DNA from: Actinoallomurus liliacearum
GTDB lineage: Bacteria > Actinomycetota > Actinomycetes > Streptosporangiales > Streptosporangiaceae
DNA: 64,000 nt
Direction of reading: 5' to 3'
Assembly: GCF_039542035.1 (NCBI RefSeq)
Contig: NZ_BAABHJ010000016.1
Location: 62,001-126,000 of the forward strand
The stretch's first letter is position 1. Each line of letters starts with the position of its first letter. The notes beneath the pieces were generated by a model. That model made no database searches and was not told the origin of the DNA. It saw only the letters and a list, made by a program, of their open reading frames with translations. Made by a program: the position numbers and the translations under genes. Shown here in pieces: positions 15,084-23,021 of the stretch.

Positions 15084-15995
15084 ATGACCTTCGCTCGCCC
15101 CACGATCCGGGAAGTGCTCGCCGCGGGCGAGCCGACGTTCTCGTTCGAGTTCTTTCCCCCCAAGACTGAGCAGGGCGCCCGCAATCTGTGGCAGGCGATC
15201 CGCCGCCTCGAGGTGCTGCGTCCCACGTTCGTCTCGGTGACGTACGGCGCCGGTGGCGGCACCCGCGACCGGACCGTCGAGATCGTCGAGCGGATCGCGA
15301 TGGACACGACCCTCACCCCGGTCGCGCACTTCACGGCCGTGAACCACTCGATCCGTGAGCTGCGGCAGCTGATCGGCCGGTTCGCCGCCGTCGGCGTCCG
15401 GGACCTGCTGGCGCTGCGCGGCGACCCGCCCGGCGACCCGATGGGGGAGTGGGTCAAGCACCCCGAGGGCGTGGAGTACGCCGAGGACGTCGTCCGGCTG
15501 ATCAAGTCGTCGGGCGACTTCAGCGTCGGGGTCGCCGCATTCCCGTACAAGCACCCGCGGTCGCAGGACATCGAGAGCGACACCCAGTACTTCGTGCGGA
15601 AGTGCCAGGCCGGCGCCGACTACGCGATCACGCAGATGTTCTTCCAGGCCGAGGACTACCTGCGGCTGCGCGACCGCGTCGCCGCGCGTGGCTGTGACGT
15701 GCCGATCATCCCGGGCATCATGCCGGTGACCCAGCTGAGCACGATCGAGCGGTCCGAGCAGCTGTCCGGTGCTCCGTTCCCGCGGGAGCTGGCCGAGCGG
15801 TTCGAGGCCGTCGGCGACGATCCGGAGGCGGTGCGCCGGCTCGGGATCGAGCACGCGGCGGAGCTGTGCCGGCGTCTGCTGGCCGAGGGCGCGCCGGGCA
15901 TCCACTTCATCACGTTCAACAAGTCGACCGCGACCAGCGAGGTCTACTCGCGGCTGGAGGTCAGCGGAAGTCGTCGCCACCTGTCGGCCCTGTAA
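15084..15995 (+). CDS. metF: 5,10-methylenetetrahydrofolate reductase
   Basis: The FAD-dependent barrel enzyme of 303 residues reduces methylene-THF to methyl-THF for methionine synthesis. Signature blocks are FSFEFFPPKTEQG, FVSVTYGAGGGTRDRT, LRGDPPGD, PYKHPRSQ, KCQAGADYAITQMFF and IPGIMPV, with a C-terminal HFITFNKSTATSEVY. The divergent neighbour is the polyprenyl synthetase. A terminator follows at 16030. A diverged second copy of its last codons lies exactly 590 bp downstream (16499-16582). Confidence 0.96.
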   Translation: MTFARPTIREVLAAGEPTFSFEFFPPKTEQGARNLWQAIRRLEVLRPTFVSVTYGAGGGTRDRTVEIVERIAMDTTLTPVAHFTAVNHSIRELRQLIGRFAAVGVRDLLALRGDPPGDPMGEWVKHPEGVEYAEDVVRLIKSSGDFSVGVAAFPYKHPRSQDIESDTQYFVRKCQAGADYAITQMFFQAEDYLRLRDRVAARGCDVPIIPGIMPVTQLSTIERSEQLSGAPFPRELAERFEAVGDDPEAVRRLGIEHAAELCRRLLAEGAPGIHFITFNKSTATSEVYSRLEVSGSRRHLSAL

Positions 15996-16029
15996 GCGCT
16001 GATCAGGCCACTAGTCAGGCCCACGCGAC

Positions 16030-16072
16030 GGTTGGGCCGACGGTCGGGCGAACCGTCGGCCCGAACCTTTTT
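16030..16072 (+). terminator. Intrinsic terminator after metF
   Basis: Stem arms GGTTGGGCCGACGG (16030-16043) and CCGTCGGCCCGAACC (16053-16067), with one bulged base, are followed by five T residues. The hairpin begins about 35 bp after the metF stop. Confidence 0.85.
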
Positions 16073-16210
16073 ACGTTCCTTCCCGATGGAAATCCGTCGT
16101 CGACCAGGCCGCCGGCGACGACTCATTGCGCTCCGCCGTTTGGCCGTACCATGATCATCAAGCGTGCCAACAGAGCACGGCAACGAAACGGCAACGAAGA
16201 AGGAGCTCTC

Positions 16211-16360
16211 ATGCCTGAGCAGAAGCGCCTGAGCCGCCAGGACATCAACAGGCTGCGGGATGACCTGACGGCGCAGGCGGGCAGGAAGCCGACGACGTCG
16301 GAGTGGAACGCCGGTCTGGCGGCGTTGCAGAGGGCCAAGAACGGCTCGAACAACGGCTGA
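16211..16360 (+). CDS. Small hydrophilic protein (49 aa), unknown
   Basis: The ATG follows AAGGAG at good spacing, and the frame encodes a polar, helix-prone peptide (MPEQKRLSRQDINRLRDDL, later KPTTSEWNAGLAALQRAKN). It is bracketed by the metF terminator and its own terminator at 16378-16407, so it is an independent monocistronic gene. I do not recognise the family. The N-terminal part looks like an amphipathic helix; no membrane or metal motif is present. Confidence 0.62.
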   Translation: MPEQKRLSRQDINRLRDDLTAQAGRKPTTSEWNAGLAALQRAKNGSNNG

Positions 16361-16377
16361 TCGGAAGCGGCCGTTAC

Positions 16378-16407
16378 GGGCGCCCCCTCCAGGGGGGGCG
16401 CCTCTTC
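16378..16407 (+). terminator. Intrinsic terminator after the small gene
   Basis: GGGCGCCCCC and GGGGGGCGCC form a GC-rich stem with a 4-5 nt loop, followed by TCTTC. It starts 17 bp after the small gene's stop. Confidence 0.75.
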
Positions 16408-16498
16408 GGGTAACCGACAACGACCATGACAACTGCTCGTGTGCGGGTCAGCGGCCAGCGGGCGCGCGGCACCGCACGCCGCGGAGCCGGTTGATCAA

Positions 16499-16582
16499 TT
16501 CACGTTCAACAAGTCGACCGCGACGCGTGCGGTCTACGACCGCCTGGAGCTCAGCGGGAGCCGCGCGCCCATGACCGCGTAG
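16499..16582 (+). pseudogene. Diverged duplicate of the metF 3' end
   Basis: This stretch reads FTFNKSTATRAVYDRLELSG then SRAPMTA and a stop. It corresponds to the metF C-terminus (ITFNKSTATSEVYSRLEVSG). A 25-nt block (16500-16524) is identical to metF 15910-15934. Upstream of it homology to metF ends, so only the last 27 codons survive. The 3' half lies antisense to the end of the GNAT gene at 16534-17130. It is either a remnant of a second metF or the ancestral metF tail displaced by insertion of the small gene. Confidence 0.75.
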
Positions 16583-17130
16583 AGCGGGCCGCCGCCCGGA
16601 AACTGGAAAGCGGTGAGCAGGTCCGTCAGGCCGAGCGAGCGGTACAGGTTCCGGGCGGGCGTCTCGGAGTCCAGCGTGGAGAGCACGACGGTGCGCTCCG
16701 GCCGGTCCGCGCACAGCGTGGTGATCAGTCCACGGCCGAGCCCCTGGCCCTGACTGTCGGGATGGACGTGGAGTTCGGCGACCTCGAACGTGTCACTCAT
16801 CCACGCGCGGGCGTGCTCCGGGCCGCCCACCTCGGCGAGCGCGGCGTGGACGACGTCGTGCCACCACTGACCGGGCTCGCCGTGGAAGCCGTACGCGAAA
16901 CCGGCCACGTCGCGCCGGCGCCCGGCGACGAACGCCCGGAAGCCGGGGTACGCGGCGTGGCGCTCCATGATGGTGCGCCGGCCCGGCATCTGGTCGACGG
17001 GCGGCTCCATCGCCGCGGCGTACGTCGCCAGCATCGCGTCGAGCCTCCGGAAGAAGCCGCGCCGGTCGATCTCCCGTATCTGCGGGGTGGTCTCCCGCCG
17101 GGCTCCGAAAGCTGATTTCACGTAGCTCAC
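16534..17130 (-). CDS. GNAT-family N-acetyltransferase
   Basis: A single-domain GCN5-related acetyltransferase of about 198 residues. The acetyl-CoA site is visible as VAELHVHPDSQGQGLGRGLI, followed by VVLSTLDSETPARNLYRSLG and a C-terminal YAVMGARLPL typical of the family. The substrate cannot be inferred. The last about 15 codons are antisense to the metF remnant. GTG 17130 was chosen because the family N-terminus begins near it and it overlaps the previous gene's stop by 4 bp; an in-frame start at 17178 is possible. Confidence 0.82.
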   Translation of the reverse strand: MSYVKSAFGARRETTPQIREIDRRGFFRRLDAMLATYAAAMEPPVDQMPGRRTIMERHAAYPGFRAFVAGRRRDVAGFAYGFHGEPGQWWHDVVHAALAEVGGPEHARAWMSDTFEVAELHVHPDSQGQGLGRGLITTLCADRPERTVVLSTLDSETPARNLYRSLGLTDLLTAFQFPGGGPLYAVMGARLPLSSRRS

Positions 17131-17450
17131 TTTGGTAGATAAGGCGGGACTTTTGACAGTGCGTCGTAAATGTCCCACAGAATCTGGGCGGCCGCCTGTT
17201 TGAGCCGGCCGCGCTCCGTCTCCAGTTCACGCTGCCAGGTGCGCGCGGCGGGCCCCACCCAGGCGTCGCCGACCGTGCGGATCGGCGGGTCCAGCGCCGC
17301 CTCGAGCGAGTGGGCGCTCGCGTACGCGCGCTCGTACGCGGCGAACAGCTCGACGTACGCCGGATTCGGCTGCTGCGCCGGATCGCCCGGCGACGCGGCC
17401 GACGCCGTCGGCGGCCGTACGGTGGCCGGCGCGGGCGGATAAGCGCTCAT
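17127..17450 (-). CDS. WXG100-like small protein, ESX-associated (hypothetical)
   Basis: A 107-residue protein with a disordered Pro/Ala-rich N-terminus, then a helical C-terminal half containing a W-x-G-type turn (DAWVGPAARTWQRELETER) and ending in a helix-rich tail (AQILWDIYDALSKVPPYLPK). This resembles WXG100-superfamily partners of type VII secretion. It overlaps the upstream larger gene by 4 bp (ATGA), so the two are co-translated. No core secretion genes are nearby. The family assignment is tentative. Confidence 0.6.
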   Translation of the reverse strand: MSAYPPAPATVRPPTASAASPGDPAQQPNPAYVELFAAYERAYASAHSLEAALDPPIRTVGDAWVGPAARTWQRELETERGRLKQAAAQILWDIYDALSKVPPYLPK

Positions 17451-18460
17451 GGACCCTCCTCCGCCGGAGGGGTGACCGGCGGCGCTGTGCTTCCGATTCG
17501 CTCGCTGCGCTCGGGCGTCGGATGGGCGGCGAGCGCTTGCAGCACCGTGGACCCGGGGTGGGCCGCGAGCGCCCGGTGTACGGCCTCGGAGTGGCGCGCG
17601 TGCAGCTCGGCCGCCGCCTCGGGGTCCGCCGCGGCGGGGCGGATCATCGCCTCGTGCGGAGGGTTCGGCGTTGGGATCCGGTGCCCCGGTGGGGCCGCGA
17701 CCAGGTGCGCCAGGCCGATGTGCCCGAGGGCGACCTTCGCGCGCCGGTCGAGCCCGGCGTGCTCCAGCAGGCGGACCGCATCGTCGTGCACGCCCTTTCG
17801 GGTCGCCTCCTCGAGGAACTCGCGCAGCCACTTTTCGGACATCCGCAGGTGATGGCTGGCGAGGCCCAGCGACTCCCGGACCGTCGCCAGGCGCGCCTGG
17901 CGGCCGAGCGCGGCACCGATCAGGTCGGCCGCGCCGGCCGGGCCGAGGCGTGCGTAGAGACCCTTGACGTAGTCCGGGTCGTCGGCGTCGGCGGTCAGCC
18001 GCTTCCAGACGGCGACCGGGACCGGGCGCCCGGCCGCCGACGCCGCGTGGATCGCGGCGGCGTCGGCGGACCCCGCTCTGGTGGCGGCGTGCGCGTCGGG
18101 GAAATGGCCGACGGAGTGTCCCGCCCCGGCCGTCGTCGTACCGCCCGGGCGGCCGCCGAGGTGGCCGGCGCCGACCCGCGGCATGTCGGCGGCGCCCTTG
18201 CTCAGGTGGGCGATCGCGTAGCTCCGCCGCCGGCTGAGCATCCCCGGTTGGGCGCGGGCCCAGCTCTCCACAGCCGCCGCCTGATGCAGACCGGTGCGCG
18301 GGACGCTCGGGGGCAGCGCGGCGTTCGTGCGCAGCCAGGCGGTGATGGCGTTCGACGCACTCGTCATCTGCTGGATGAGCCGAGCCATCGCGGCGGTGTC
18401 GATGCCGACGAAATCCTTGTCGCGTGCCGCACTGGCGCGCAGACCGTCCTGTCCAGCCAT
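17447..18460 (-). CDS. Helical WXG100-like N-terminal domain protein (hypothetical)
   Basis: A 337-residue protein. Residues about 15-50 (DFVGIDTAAMARLIQQMTSA, TAWLRTNAAL) resemble the N-terminal helical hairpin of WXG100-type or ESX substrate proteins. A central Gly/Ala/His-rich linker (about 90-135) is followed by a long helical region with several Leu/Arg-rich helices (MSEKWLREFLEEATRKG, LEHAGLDRRAKVALGHIG). The C-terminus is Pro-rich. I do not recognise a catalytic motif. It is coupled to the small WXG100-like gene downstream, and the pair could be a secreted complex or a structural surface pair. Confidence 0.6.
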   Translation of the reverse strand: MAGQDGLRASAARDKDFVGIDTAAMARLIQQMTSASNAITAWLRTNAALPPSVPRTGLHQAAAVESWARAQPGMLSRRRSYAIAHLSKGAADMPRVGAGHLGGRPGGTTTAGAGHSVGHFPDAHAATRAGSADAAAIHAASAAGRPVPVAVWKRLTADADDPDYVKGLYARLGPAGAADLIGAALGRQARLATVRESLGLASHHLRMSEKWLREFLEEATRKGVHDDAVRLLEHAGLDRRAKVALGHIGLAHLVAAPPGHRIPTPNPPHEAMIRPAAADPEAAAELHARHSEAVHRALAAHPGSTVLQALAAHPTPERSERIGSTAPPVTPPAEEGP

Positions 18461-18616
18461 GGGGCACCCGCTCCAGAGAGTGCGCTTGAGCCTCAGGTGA
18501 CCGTTGTATCACCGCCTTTCGGCGGTTGTCCCCGGTGACGCGTGCACGATCGGGTCACGGACCGTCCAGGTCCGGTCACGGCGGGGCGATGGACGAGGGC
18601 TTCGGCACGGCGGCGA

Positions 18617-19081
18617 TCAGTCGACGTCGGTGGGCGTGCCGCCGGTGAGGCGGAGCAACTCCTCGTACGAGGTGGGGAAGATGGTGTGCGGATGCCCGGC
18701 CGCCGCCCAGACGACGTCGTGCTTGGCCAGCCACGTGTCGACCAGGGTCCGGACCGGCTCCGGGTGCCCGAGGGGCGCCACCCCGCCGATGGGCTGTCCC
18801 GTCGCCGCCCGGACGAACTCCGGGTCCGCCCGCTTGATCTTCGCCGCGCCGATCCGCTGGGCCAGCGCGGTCGTGTCAACGCGGTGCGCGCCGCTGGTGA
18901 GTACGAGGAGGGGCTCGCCGTCGGCGGCGAAGATGAGGCTGTTGGCGATGGCGCCGACGTCGCAGCCGAGCTGGGCCGCGGCCGCGACCGCGGTGGGCGC
19001 GGCCTCGGGCAGTTCGCGGACCTCTCCGGTGGCGCCCAGTTCACGCAGGCGGGCGGCGACGTGTTCGACGTTGGGATGCAT
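18617..19081 (-). CDS. YbaK/EbsC-type aminoacyl-tRNA deacylase
   Basis: A 154-residue stand-alone editing domain of the YbaK/ProX superfamily. Features are an N-terminal helix (HVAARLRELG), the core QLGCDVGAIANSLIFAADG, the Lys-rich IGAAKIKRAD, and GQPIGGVAPLGHP. Members hydrolyse mischarged Ala/Cys/Ser-tRNAs. The nearest class is the actinobacterial YbaK-like group without precise substrate assignment. It is monocistronic; neighbours give no further hint. Confidence 0.9.
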   Translation of the reverse strand: MHPNVEHVAARLRELGATGEVRELPEAAPTAVAAAAQLGCDVGAIANSLIFAADGEPLLVLTSGAHRVDTTALAQRIGAAKIKRADPEFVRAATGQPIGGVAPLGHPEPVRTLVDTWLAKHDVVWAAAGHPHTIFPTSYEELLRLTGGTPTDVD

Positions 19082-19363
19082 GGCAGCACCTTACGGCCCG
19101 GGGTGACGAGGGGGGTAAGGGGTTTCGAACTGCGGAGACACACCTATTCGAACACGTTGACGAATGGAGTCGTGGCCGCTTTACTGAGATGCATGCTCGA
19201 ACCTGTGTTCGAGTGCGGCGTGGGACTCGCGGCCCGCGCCGAGGGGATCGTCTCGCGGGCAGCGCGATGCCGGGCGGGATGCGACGGCCGGGCGGGGCGA
19301 GGGGAAGCGCTTCGCCCGGCTCCCCCTGGGCCCTCGGGCCCGCCGAGCGGAAGGAGGCATGTC

Positions 19364-19816
19364 ATGTCCGCAAGGTCGTCCACTGCCGTCCCACTGCATC
19401 CGACGCCCCGGCGCAGGCCCGCCGCATCGGCGATGTCACTCCTCCAGACAGCGCGCCGCGGGCTGATCGAGGCGGCCGAGTCGGCCGCCCCGGCGCTGCG
19501 CTACGTCGCGGCGCACCTCGCGGCGCTCCGCGCCGCCGCCGCCGTGCTCGCCGAGCGCGCCGACCCCGAATCCCGGACGCGCGGCAGGCCACGCAGCGTC
19601 TGGGTGCTGCTGCCCGAGGCCGAGCCGGCGCTGCGCGAGTGGGCGGCGTTCTTCGCCGCCGGCGCCGACAAGCGCGCCGCCGCGGAGGCCGGCCTGCCAC
19701 GGGCGGTCACCGCGGACGAGGCCGACGAACTGCTGCACGACGCGGAGATCTTCGTGTCGCTCGTCGAGACCACCCTCGGCGTCCCGGGCCAGCCCATGCT
19801 GCCCGCCGCCGGCTGA
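19364..19816 (+). CDS. SAV_6107-type HEPN domain protein
   Basis: A 150-residue helical protein matching the actinobacterial SAV_6107 HEPN group, with LIEAAESAAPALRYVAAHLA, RSVWVLLPEAEPALREWA, FFAAGADKRAAAEAG and ADELLHDAEIFVSLVE. A strong AAGGAGG stands 6 nt before ATG 19364. HEPN proteins can be ribonucleases or nucleotide-binding, but no RX4-6H catalytic motif is evident here, so a nuclease role is not supported by the sequence. The gene is monocistronic. In other actinomycetes this family often lies near DNA-repair genes; no such neighbour is seen here. Confidence 0.78.
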   Translation: MSARSSTAVPLHPTPRRRPAASAMSLLQTARRGLIEAAESAAPALRYVAAHLAALRAAAAVLAERADPESRTRGRPRSVWVLLPEAEPALREWAAFFAAGADKRAAAEAGLPRAVTADEADELLHDAEIFVSLVETTLGVPGQPMLPAAG

Positions 19817-20335
19817 GACCGTTCCAGAGACGGGCTCCGCACGCGGAGCCCCGGTCGACGCCCGCGGGGCCCGCCGCCGACCTCCCCCCGAAGCGGCGGG
19901 CCCCGCGCGGCGTCCCCACCCCGCGGCGCACATCGCGCGAGGCATCGAGGCGCGGTACGCCGCCCCAGGGCACCCGCCGGCACGGACGAGCGGAAAGCTC
20001 GGTGAAGGCGCCCCACCACAGTCGGGATACGACGTTCAACTCGGTTCGTCCCTGCGATTACCGAGCATTCGGTGCGCCATCCGGCCAGCCGCGTACGGAT
20101 ACCGTCGCCGCCCGTCGGGCCGCCGAGTCGCGGATGAGCGTCGCCGGACACGGTGGCTCACAATGCTCGGTGATCGTGGGCGCGGATCCGGTCGGATGCG
20201 GCATCTTGCCAGTGATCATGGATGGGGGACTCGCGTCGATGGTGGCAGGGCTGCCGCCTACGAGTGCTCAATGCCGACGATCAAGGGCGGGCCGTAGTCG
20301 ACGCTTTCCAAGGTGTTCCGCAGGGTGGGTCGGCG
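19817..20335. other. Intergenic stretch without a credible gene
   Basis: Open frames on both strands here (such as 19707-20039 minus and 20222-20512 plus) have poor codon position bias and no matching ribosome site or domain. The segment contains GC-rich imperfect repeats but no tRNA, insertion sequence or recognisable regulatory RNA. It is probably the 3' flank of the HEPN gene and of bldD. Confidence 0.5.
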
Positions 20336-20370
20336 CATGAAGAAACCCGCCCGGTGGGGTACCGGACGGG
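20336..20370 (-). terminator. Terminator of the bldD transcript
   Basis: On the minus strand a 10-bp stem (CCCGTCCGGT with ACCGGGCGGG, one G-U pair) with a 5-nt loop is followed by TTTCTTC. It starts about 60 nt after the bldD stop. Confidence 0.7.
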
Positions 20371-20431
20371 CTCCGTCACGACGCATCGGTCATGCGGCAG
20401 CCCGGAGGGGCCGCATGATCCGGGAGGTGGA

Positions 20432-20926
20432 TCAGAACGCTTCGACCGCGCGGCGTGCCTCAGGGTCGAGGACGCCCCAGCCGATGAGTTCCTCTGTGAG
20501 CTCCGTCGGTGACTTGTCGTAGATCACCGCCAGCGAACGCAGATCCTCCTGCCGGATGGACAGGACCTTTCCGTTGTAGTCGCCCCGCTGGCTCTGGATC
20601 GTCGCGGCGTAACGGGCGAGGGGACCGGCCTTGTCCTTCGGAAGCTGCTGGAGTCGCTCGAGGTCGATCACGAGCTTGGGCGTCGGGCCCAGAGGGCTCG
20701 GCGCGGCTCCGCCCGGGAGCAACTCGGACACCGGCACGCCATAGAACTCGGCGAGCTCGGCCAGCTTCTGAACGGTGACGGCGCGGTCGCCCCGCTCGTA
20801 CGAACCCACGACGACGGCCTTCCAGCGGCCACGGGATTTCTCCTCCACGCCGTGCAGGGACAGGCCCTGCTGGGTGCGGATGGCGCGAAGCCTCGCGCCG
20901 AGAGCCTTTGCGTATTCAGACGGCAT
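20432..20926 (-). CDS. bldD: BldD-type developmental transcription factor
   Basis: A 164-residue protein nearly matching the Streptomyces BldD plan. The N-terminal helix-turn-helix contains LRAIRTQQGLSLHGVEEKS and KAVVVGSYERGDRAVTVQKL. The C-terminal domain includes the cyclic-di-GMP-binding region (ARYAATIQSQRGDYNGKVLS, IRQEDLRSLAVIYDKSP). In Streptomyces BldD bound to c-di-GMP represses sporulation genes and its own promoter. It is divergent from pyrR, an arrangement also seen in Streptomyces. Start ATG 20926 matches the conserved M-x-S-E-Y-A-K start; a longer frame upstream is an artefact. An AGTGA half-site lies just upstream. Confidence 0.95.
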   Translation of the reverse strand: MPSEYAKALGARLRAIRTQQGLSLHGVEEKSRGRWKAVVVGSYERGDRAVTVQKLAELAEFYGVPVSELLPGGAAPSPLGPTPKLVIDLERLQQLPKDKAGPLARYAATIQSQRGDYNGKVLSIRQEDLRSLAVIYDKSPTELTEELIGWGVLDPEARRAVEAF

Positions 20927-21396
20927 CGTGCGGCCCCCAGGCTCACTTTCTCGTCGTCGATATGGCCCCGGGAGGGGGACCCGGACGGGTGGTTCCCGCC
21001 TGCCCCGAGACGGGTGTGCCGTGGGGCGCACTCTCAGCCGGCCGGGGGGCCGACTGCCCGAGGGGTCCATCTCCTGGGATGGTTACGGACAGTGACGGTA
21101 AAACGGGTAGCGCTCCAGGTCAAGCTGATTGGAAAAAAGCGGCGAAACAGTCGGCGTCCGCAGGGGCTCCGAAGAGGGGCTCGGAGGGCGCGAAAACCCT
21201 TGCGCACCGGGGCCTGCGGGGCCTGGCGACCACGCGTCGCACGGGTCGCCGACCGCCGGGTAAAAGCTTGCCATACCCGCGGCCGGGCGTCCGGCGGCTC
21301 GCTTGCGCAGCGTCGTCACCAGCGTAAACGTGCTGGTCCCGGTGTCAGGGGCAGAGTACCGGGGCTGCTAACGTGAGAGCGCCCGACGTCCTTTAA
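20927..21396. promoter_or_regulatory. Divergent bldD/pyrR intergenic region
   Basis: About 500 bp without a credible gene. It carries AGTGA/TCACT-type half-sites (near 20943 and 21091) like those of BldD boxes, an inverted TTAC...GTAA near 21079-21098, and a locally AT-richer promoter stretch before pyrR. Precise promoter positions cannot be fixed by eye. BldD autoregulation is known in Streptomyces; here it is an inference. Confidence 0.45.
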
Positions 21397-21424
21397 GACC
21401 CGTCCAGAGAGGCGGGAAAGGAGG
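21397..21424 (+). promoter_or_regulatory. PyrR-binding hairpin next to the pyrR ribosome site
   Basis: The leader has a hairpin with stem CCCG/CGGG and loop TCCAGAGAGG, which fits the PyrR recognition consensus (UCCNGNGAGG). It is followed directly by AAAGGAGG, the ribosome site of pyrR. In mycobacteria PyrR represses translation through such a loop; in Bacillus the same loop triggers transcription attenuation. No terminator hairpin is seen here, so translational control is the simplest reading. Confidence 0.75.
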
Positions 21425-21432
21425 TTATCGAG

Positions 21433-22017
21433 GTGAGTGCTGCCTCCGTGCCCGCGCACGGACCGTCACCCGATAGTGATGTGAGTCACAAGACCGTTCT
21501 CGAGGCCCCCGACATCCGGCGGGCGCTCACCCGGATCGCCCACGAGATCCTCGAACGCACCAAGGGCGGCCGCGACATCGTCCTGCTCGGGATCCCGACA
21601 CGCGGGGTCACGCTGGCCGCCCGCCTGGCCGGGCGGATCGCCGAGGTCGAGGGCGAGCCCGTTCCGCAGGGTTCCCTCGACGTGACGATGTACCGCGACG
21701 ATCTGCGCATGCGCCCCGCCCGCGCCCTCGGCCGCACCGAGCTCCCGCCCGAGGGGGTCGACGACCGCGTCGTCGTCCTGGTCGACGACGTCCTCTTCTC
21801 CGGCCGCACCGTACGGGCGGCCCTCGACGCGCTGAACGACCTCGGCCGCCCGCGCGCCGTGCAGCTCGCCACGCTGGTCGATCGCGGCCACCGCGAGCTG
21901 CCCATCCGCGCCGACTACGTCGGCAAGAACCTTCCGACCAGCACCCGCGAGAAGGTCAAGGTGCTGCTCGCCGAGACCGACGGCCGGGACGCCGTCGTGC
22001 TGGAGGTCCCCAAGTGA
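21433..22017 (+). CDS. pyrR: Bifunctional pyr operon regulator / uracil phosphoribosyltransferase
   Basis: A 194-residue PyrR with the PRPP-binding motif VVVLVDDVLFSGRTVRAALD and the family sequences TRIAHEILER, LLGIPTRGVTLA and ADYVGKNLPTS. It binds the leader RNA of the pyr operon in a UMP-dependent way and has weak uracil phosphoribosyltransferase activity. The GTG start follows AAAGGAGG with 8 nt spacing. It is the first gene of a nine-gene operon and its stop overlaps pyrB. Confidence 0.95.
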   Translation: MSAASVPAHGPSPDSDVSHKTVLEAPDIRRALTRIAHEILERTKGGRDIVLLGIPTRGVTLAARLAGRIAEVEGEPVPQGSLDVTMYRDDLRMRPARALGRTELPPEGVDDRVVVLVDDVLFSGRTVRAALDALNDLGRPRAVQLATLVDRGHRELPIRADYVGKNLPTSTREKVKVLLAETDGRDAVVLEVPK

Positions 22018-23021
22018 AGCGCCACCTGATCTCGGCGGCCGATCTCACCCGGGACGACGCGCTGCTCATCCTCGACACCGCCGAGGAGCTCTCGCGGATC
22101 GCCGACCGCCCCATCAAGAAGCTGCCCACGCTGCGTGGGCGCACCGTCGTCAACCTCTTCTTCGAGGACTCCACGCGGACGCGGATCTCGTTCGAGGCGG
22201 CCGCCAAGCGGCTGTCGGCGGACGTCATCAACTTCTCCGCCAAGGGCTCCAGCGTGTCCAAGGGGGAGAGCCTCAAGGACACCGCGCTCACCCTGGAGGC
22301 GATGGGCGCCGACGGCGTCGTCATCCGCCACAACGCCTCCGGCGCGCCGCACCGGCTCGCCGGCTGGGTGCGCGGCAGCGTCGTGAACGCCGGTGACGGC
22401 ACGCACGAGCACCCGACCCAGGCGCTGCTCGACGCCTACACGATGCGGCGGCGGCTCGGCGACCTCGACGGGCGCCGGATCACGATCGTCGGCGACATCC
22501 TGCACAGCCGGGTGGCGCGTTCCAACGTGCTGCTGCTCAACACGCTCGGCGCGCAGGTCACGCTGGTCGCGCCGCCCACGCTGTTCCCGGTCTCGGTGGA
22601 CACCTGGCCGTGCGAGGTCGCGTACGACTTCGACGCCGTGCTGCCCAAGAGCGACGTCGTGATGATGCTGCGGGTCCAGCAGGAGCGGATGAGCGCCGCG
22701 TACTTCCCGACCGTCCGCGAGTACAGCCGGCGGTACGGCCTGGACGCCCGCCGCCTGGCCGCCCTCCCGGACCACGCGATCGTCATGCACCCCGGTCCGA
22801 TGAACCGCGGCGTCGAGATCGCCGCGGAGGTGGCCGACTCGCCGCGCTCGACCATCGTGGAGCAGGTCGCCAACGGCGTGACCGTCCGGATGGCCGTGCT
22901 GTACCTCCTCCTCGGCGGTTCGGAGCCGGCGATCGGCGGCGACGCGGCGCGGGCCGGCGCCGTCTCGCCCAACGGGGACGCGAAACGCGGCGGCGACGCA
23001 TCGAGAAGGGAAGACGCGTGA
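22014..23021 (+). CDS. pyrB: Aspartate carbamoyltransferase catalytic subunit
   Basis: The 335-residue enzyme has the carbamoyl-phosphate loop FFEDSTRTRISFE, a KGSSVSKGESLKDT loop, HPTQALLDAYT, and the C-terminal HPGPMNRGVEI. It forms carbamoyl aspartate in the committed step of de novo pyrimidine synthesis. No pyrI regulatory subunit is present, as usual in actinobacteria. It overlaps pyrR by 4 bp and pyrC by 1 bp. The last 30 residues are low-complexity Gly/Ala/Asp and not part of the catalytic fold. Confidence 0.96.
   Translation: MKRHLISAADLTRDDALLILDTAEELSRIADRPIKKLPTLRGRTVVNLFFEDSTRTRISFEAAAKRLSADVINFSAKGSSVSKGESLKDTALTLEAMGADGVVIRHNASGAPHRLAGWVRGSVVNAGDGTHEHPTQALLDAYTMRRRLGDLDGRRITIVGDILHSRVARSNVLLLNTLGAQVTLVAPPTLFPVSVDTWPCEVAYDFDAVLPKSDVVMMLRVQQERMSAAYFPTVREYSRRYGLDARRLAALPDHAIVMHPGPMNRGVEIAAEVADSPRSTIVEQVANGVTVRMAVLYLLLGGSEPAIGGDAARAGAVSPNGDAKRGGDASRREDA

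Noticed and set aside
20222..20512. Plus-strand 96-codon frame before bldD
   Set aside because: No ribosome site, poor composition, and it runs antisense into the bldD gene.
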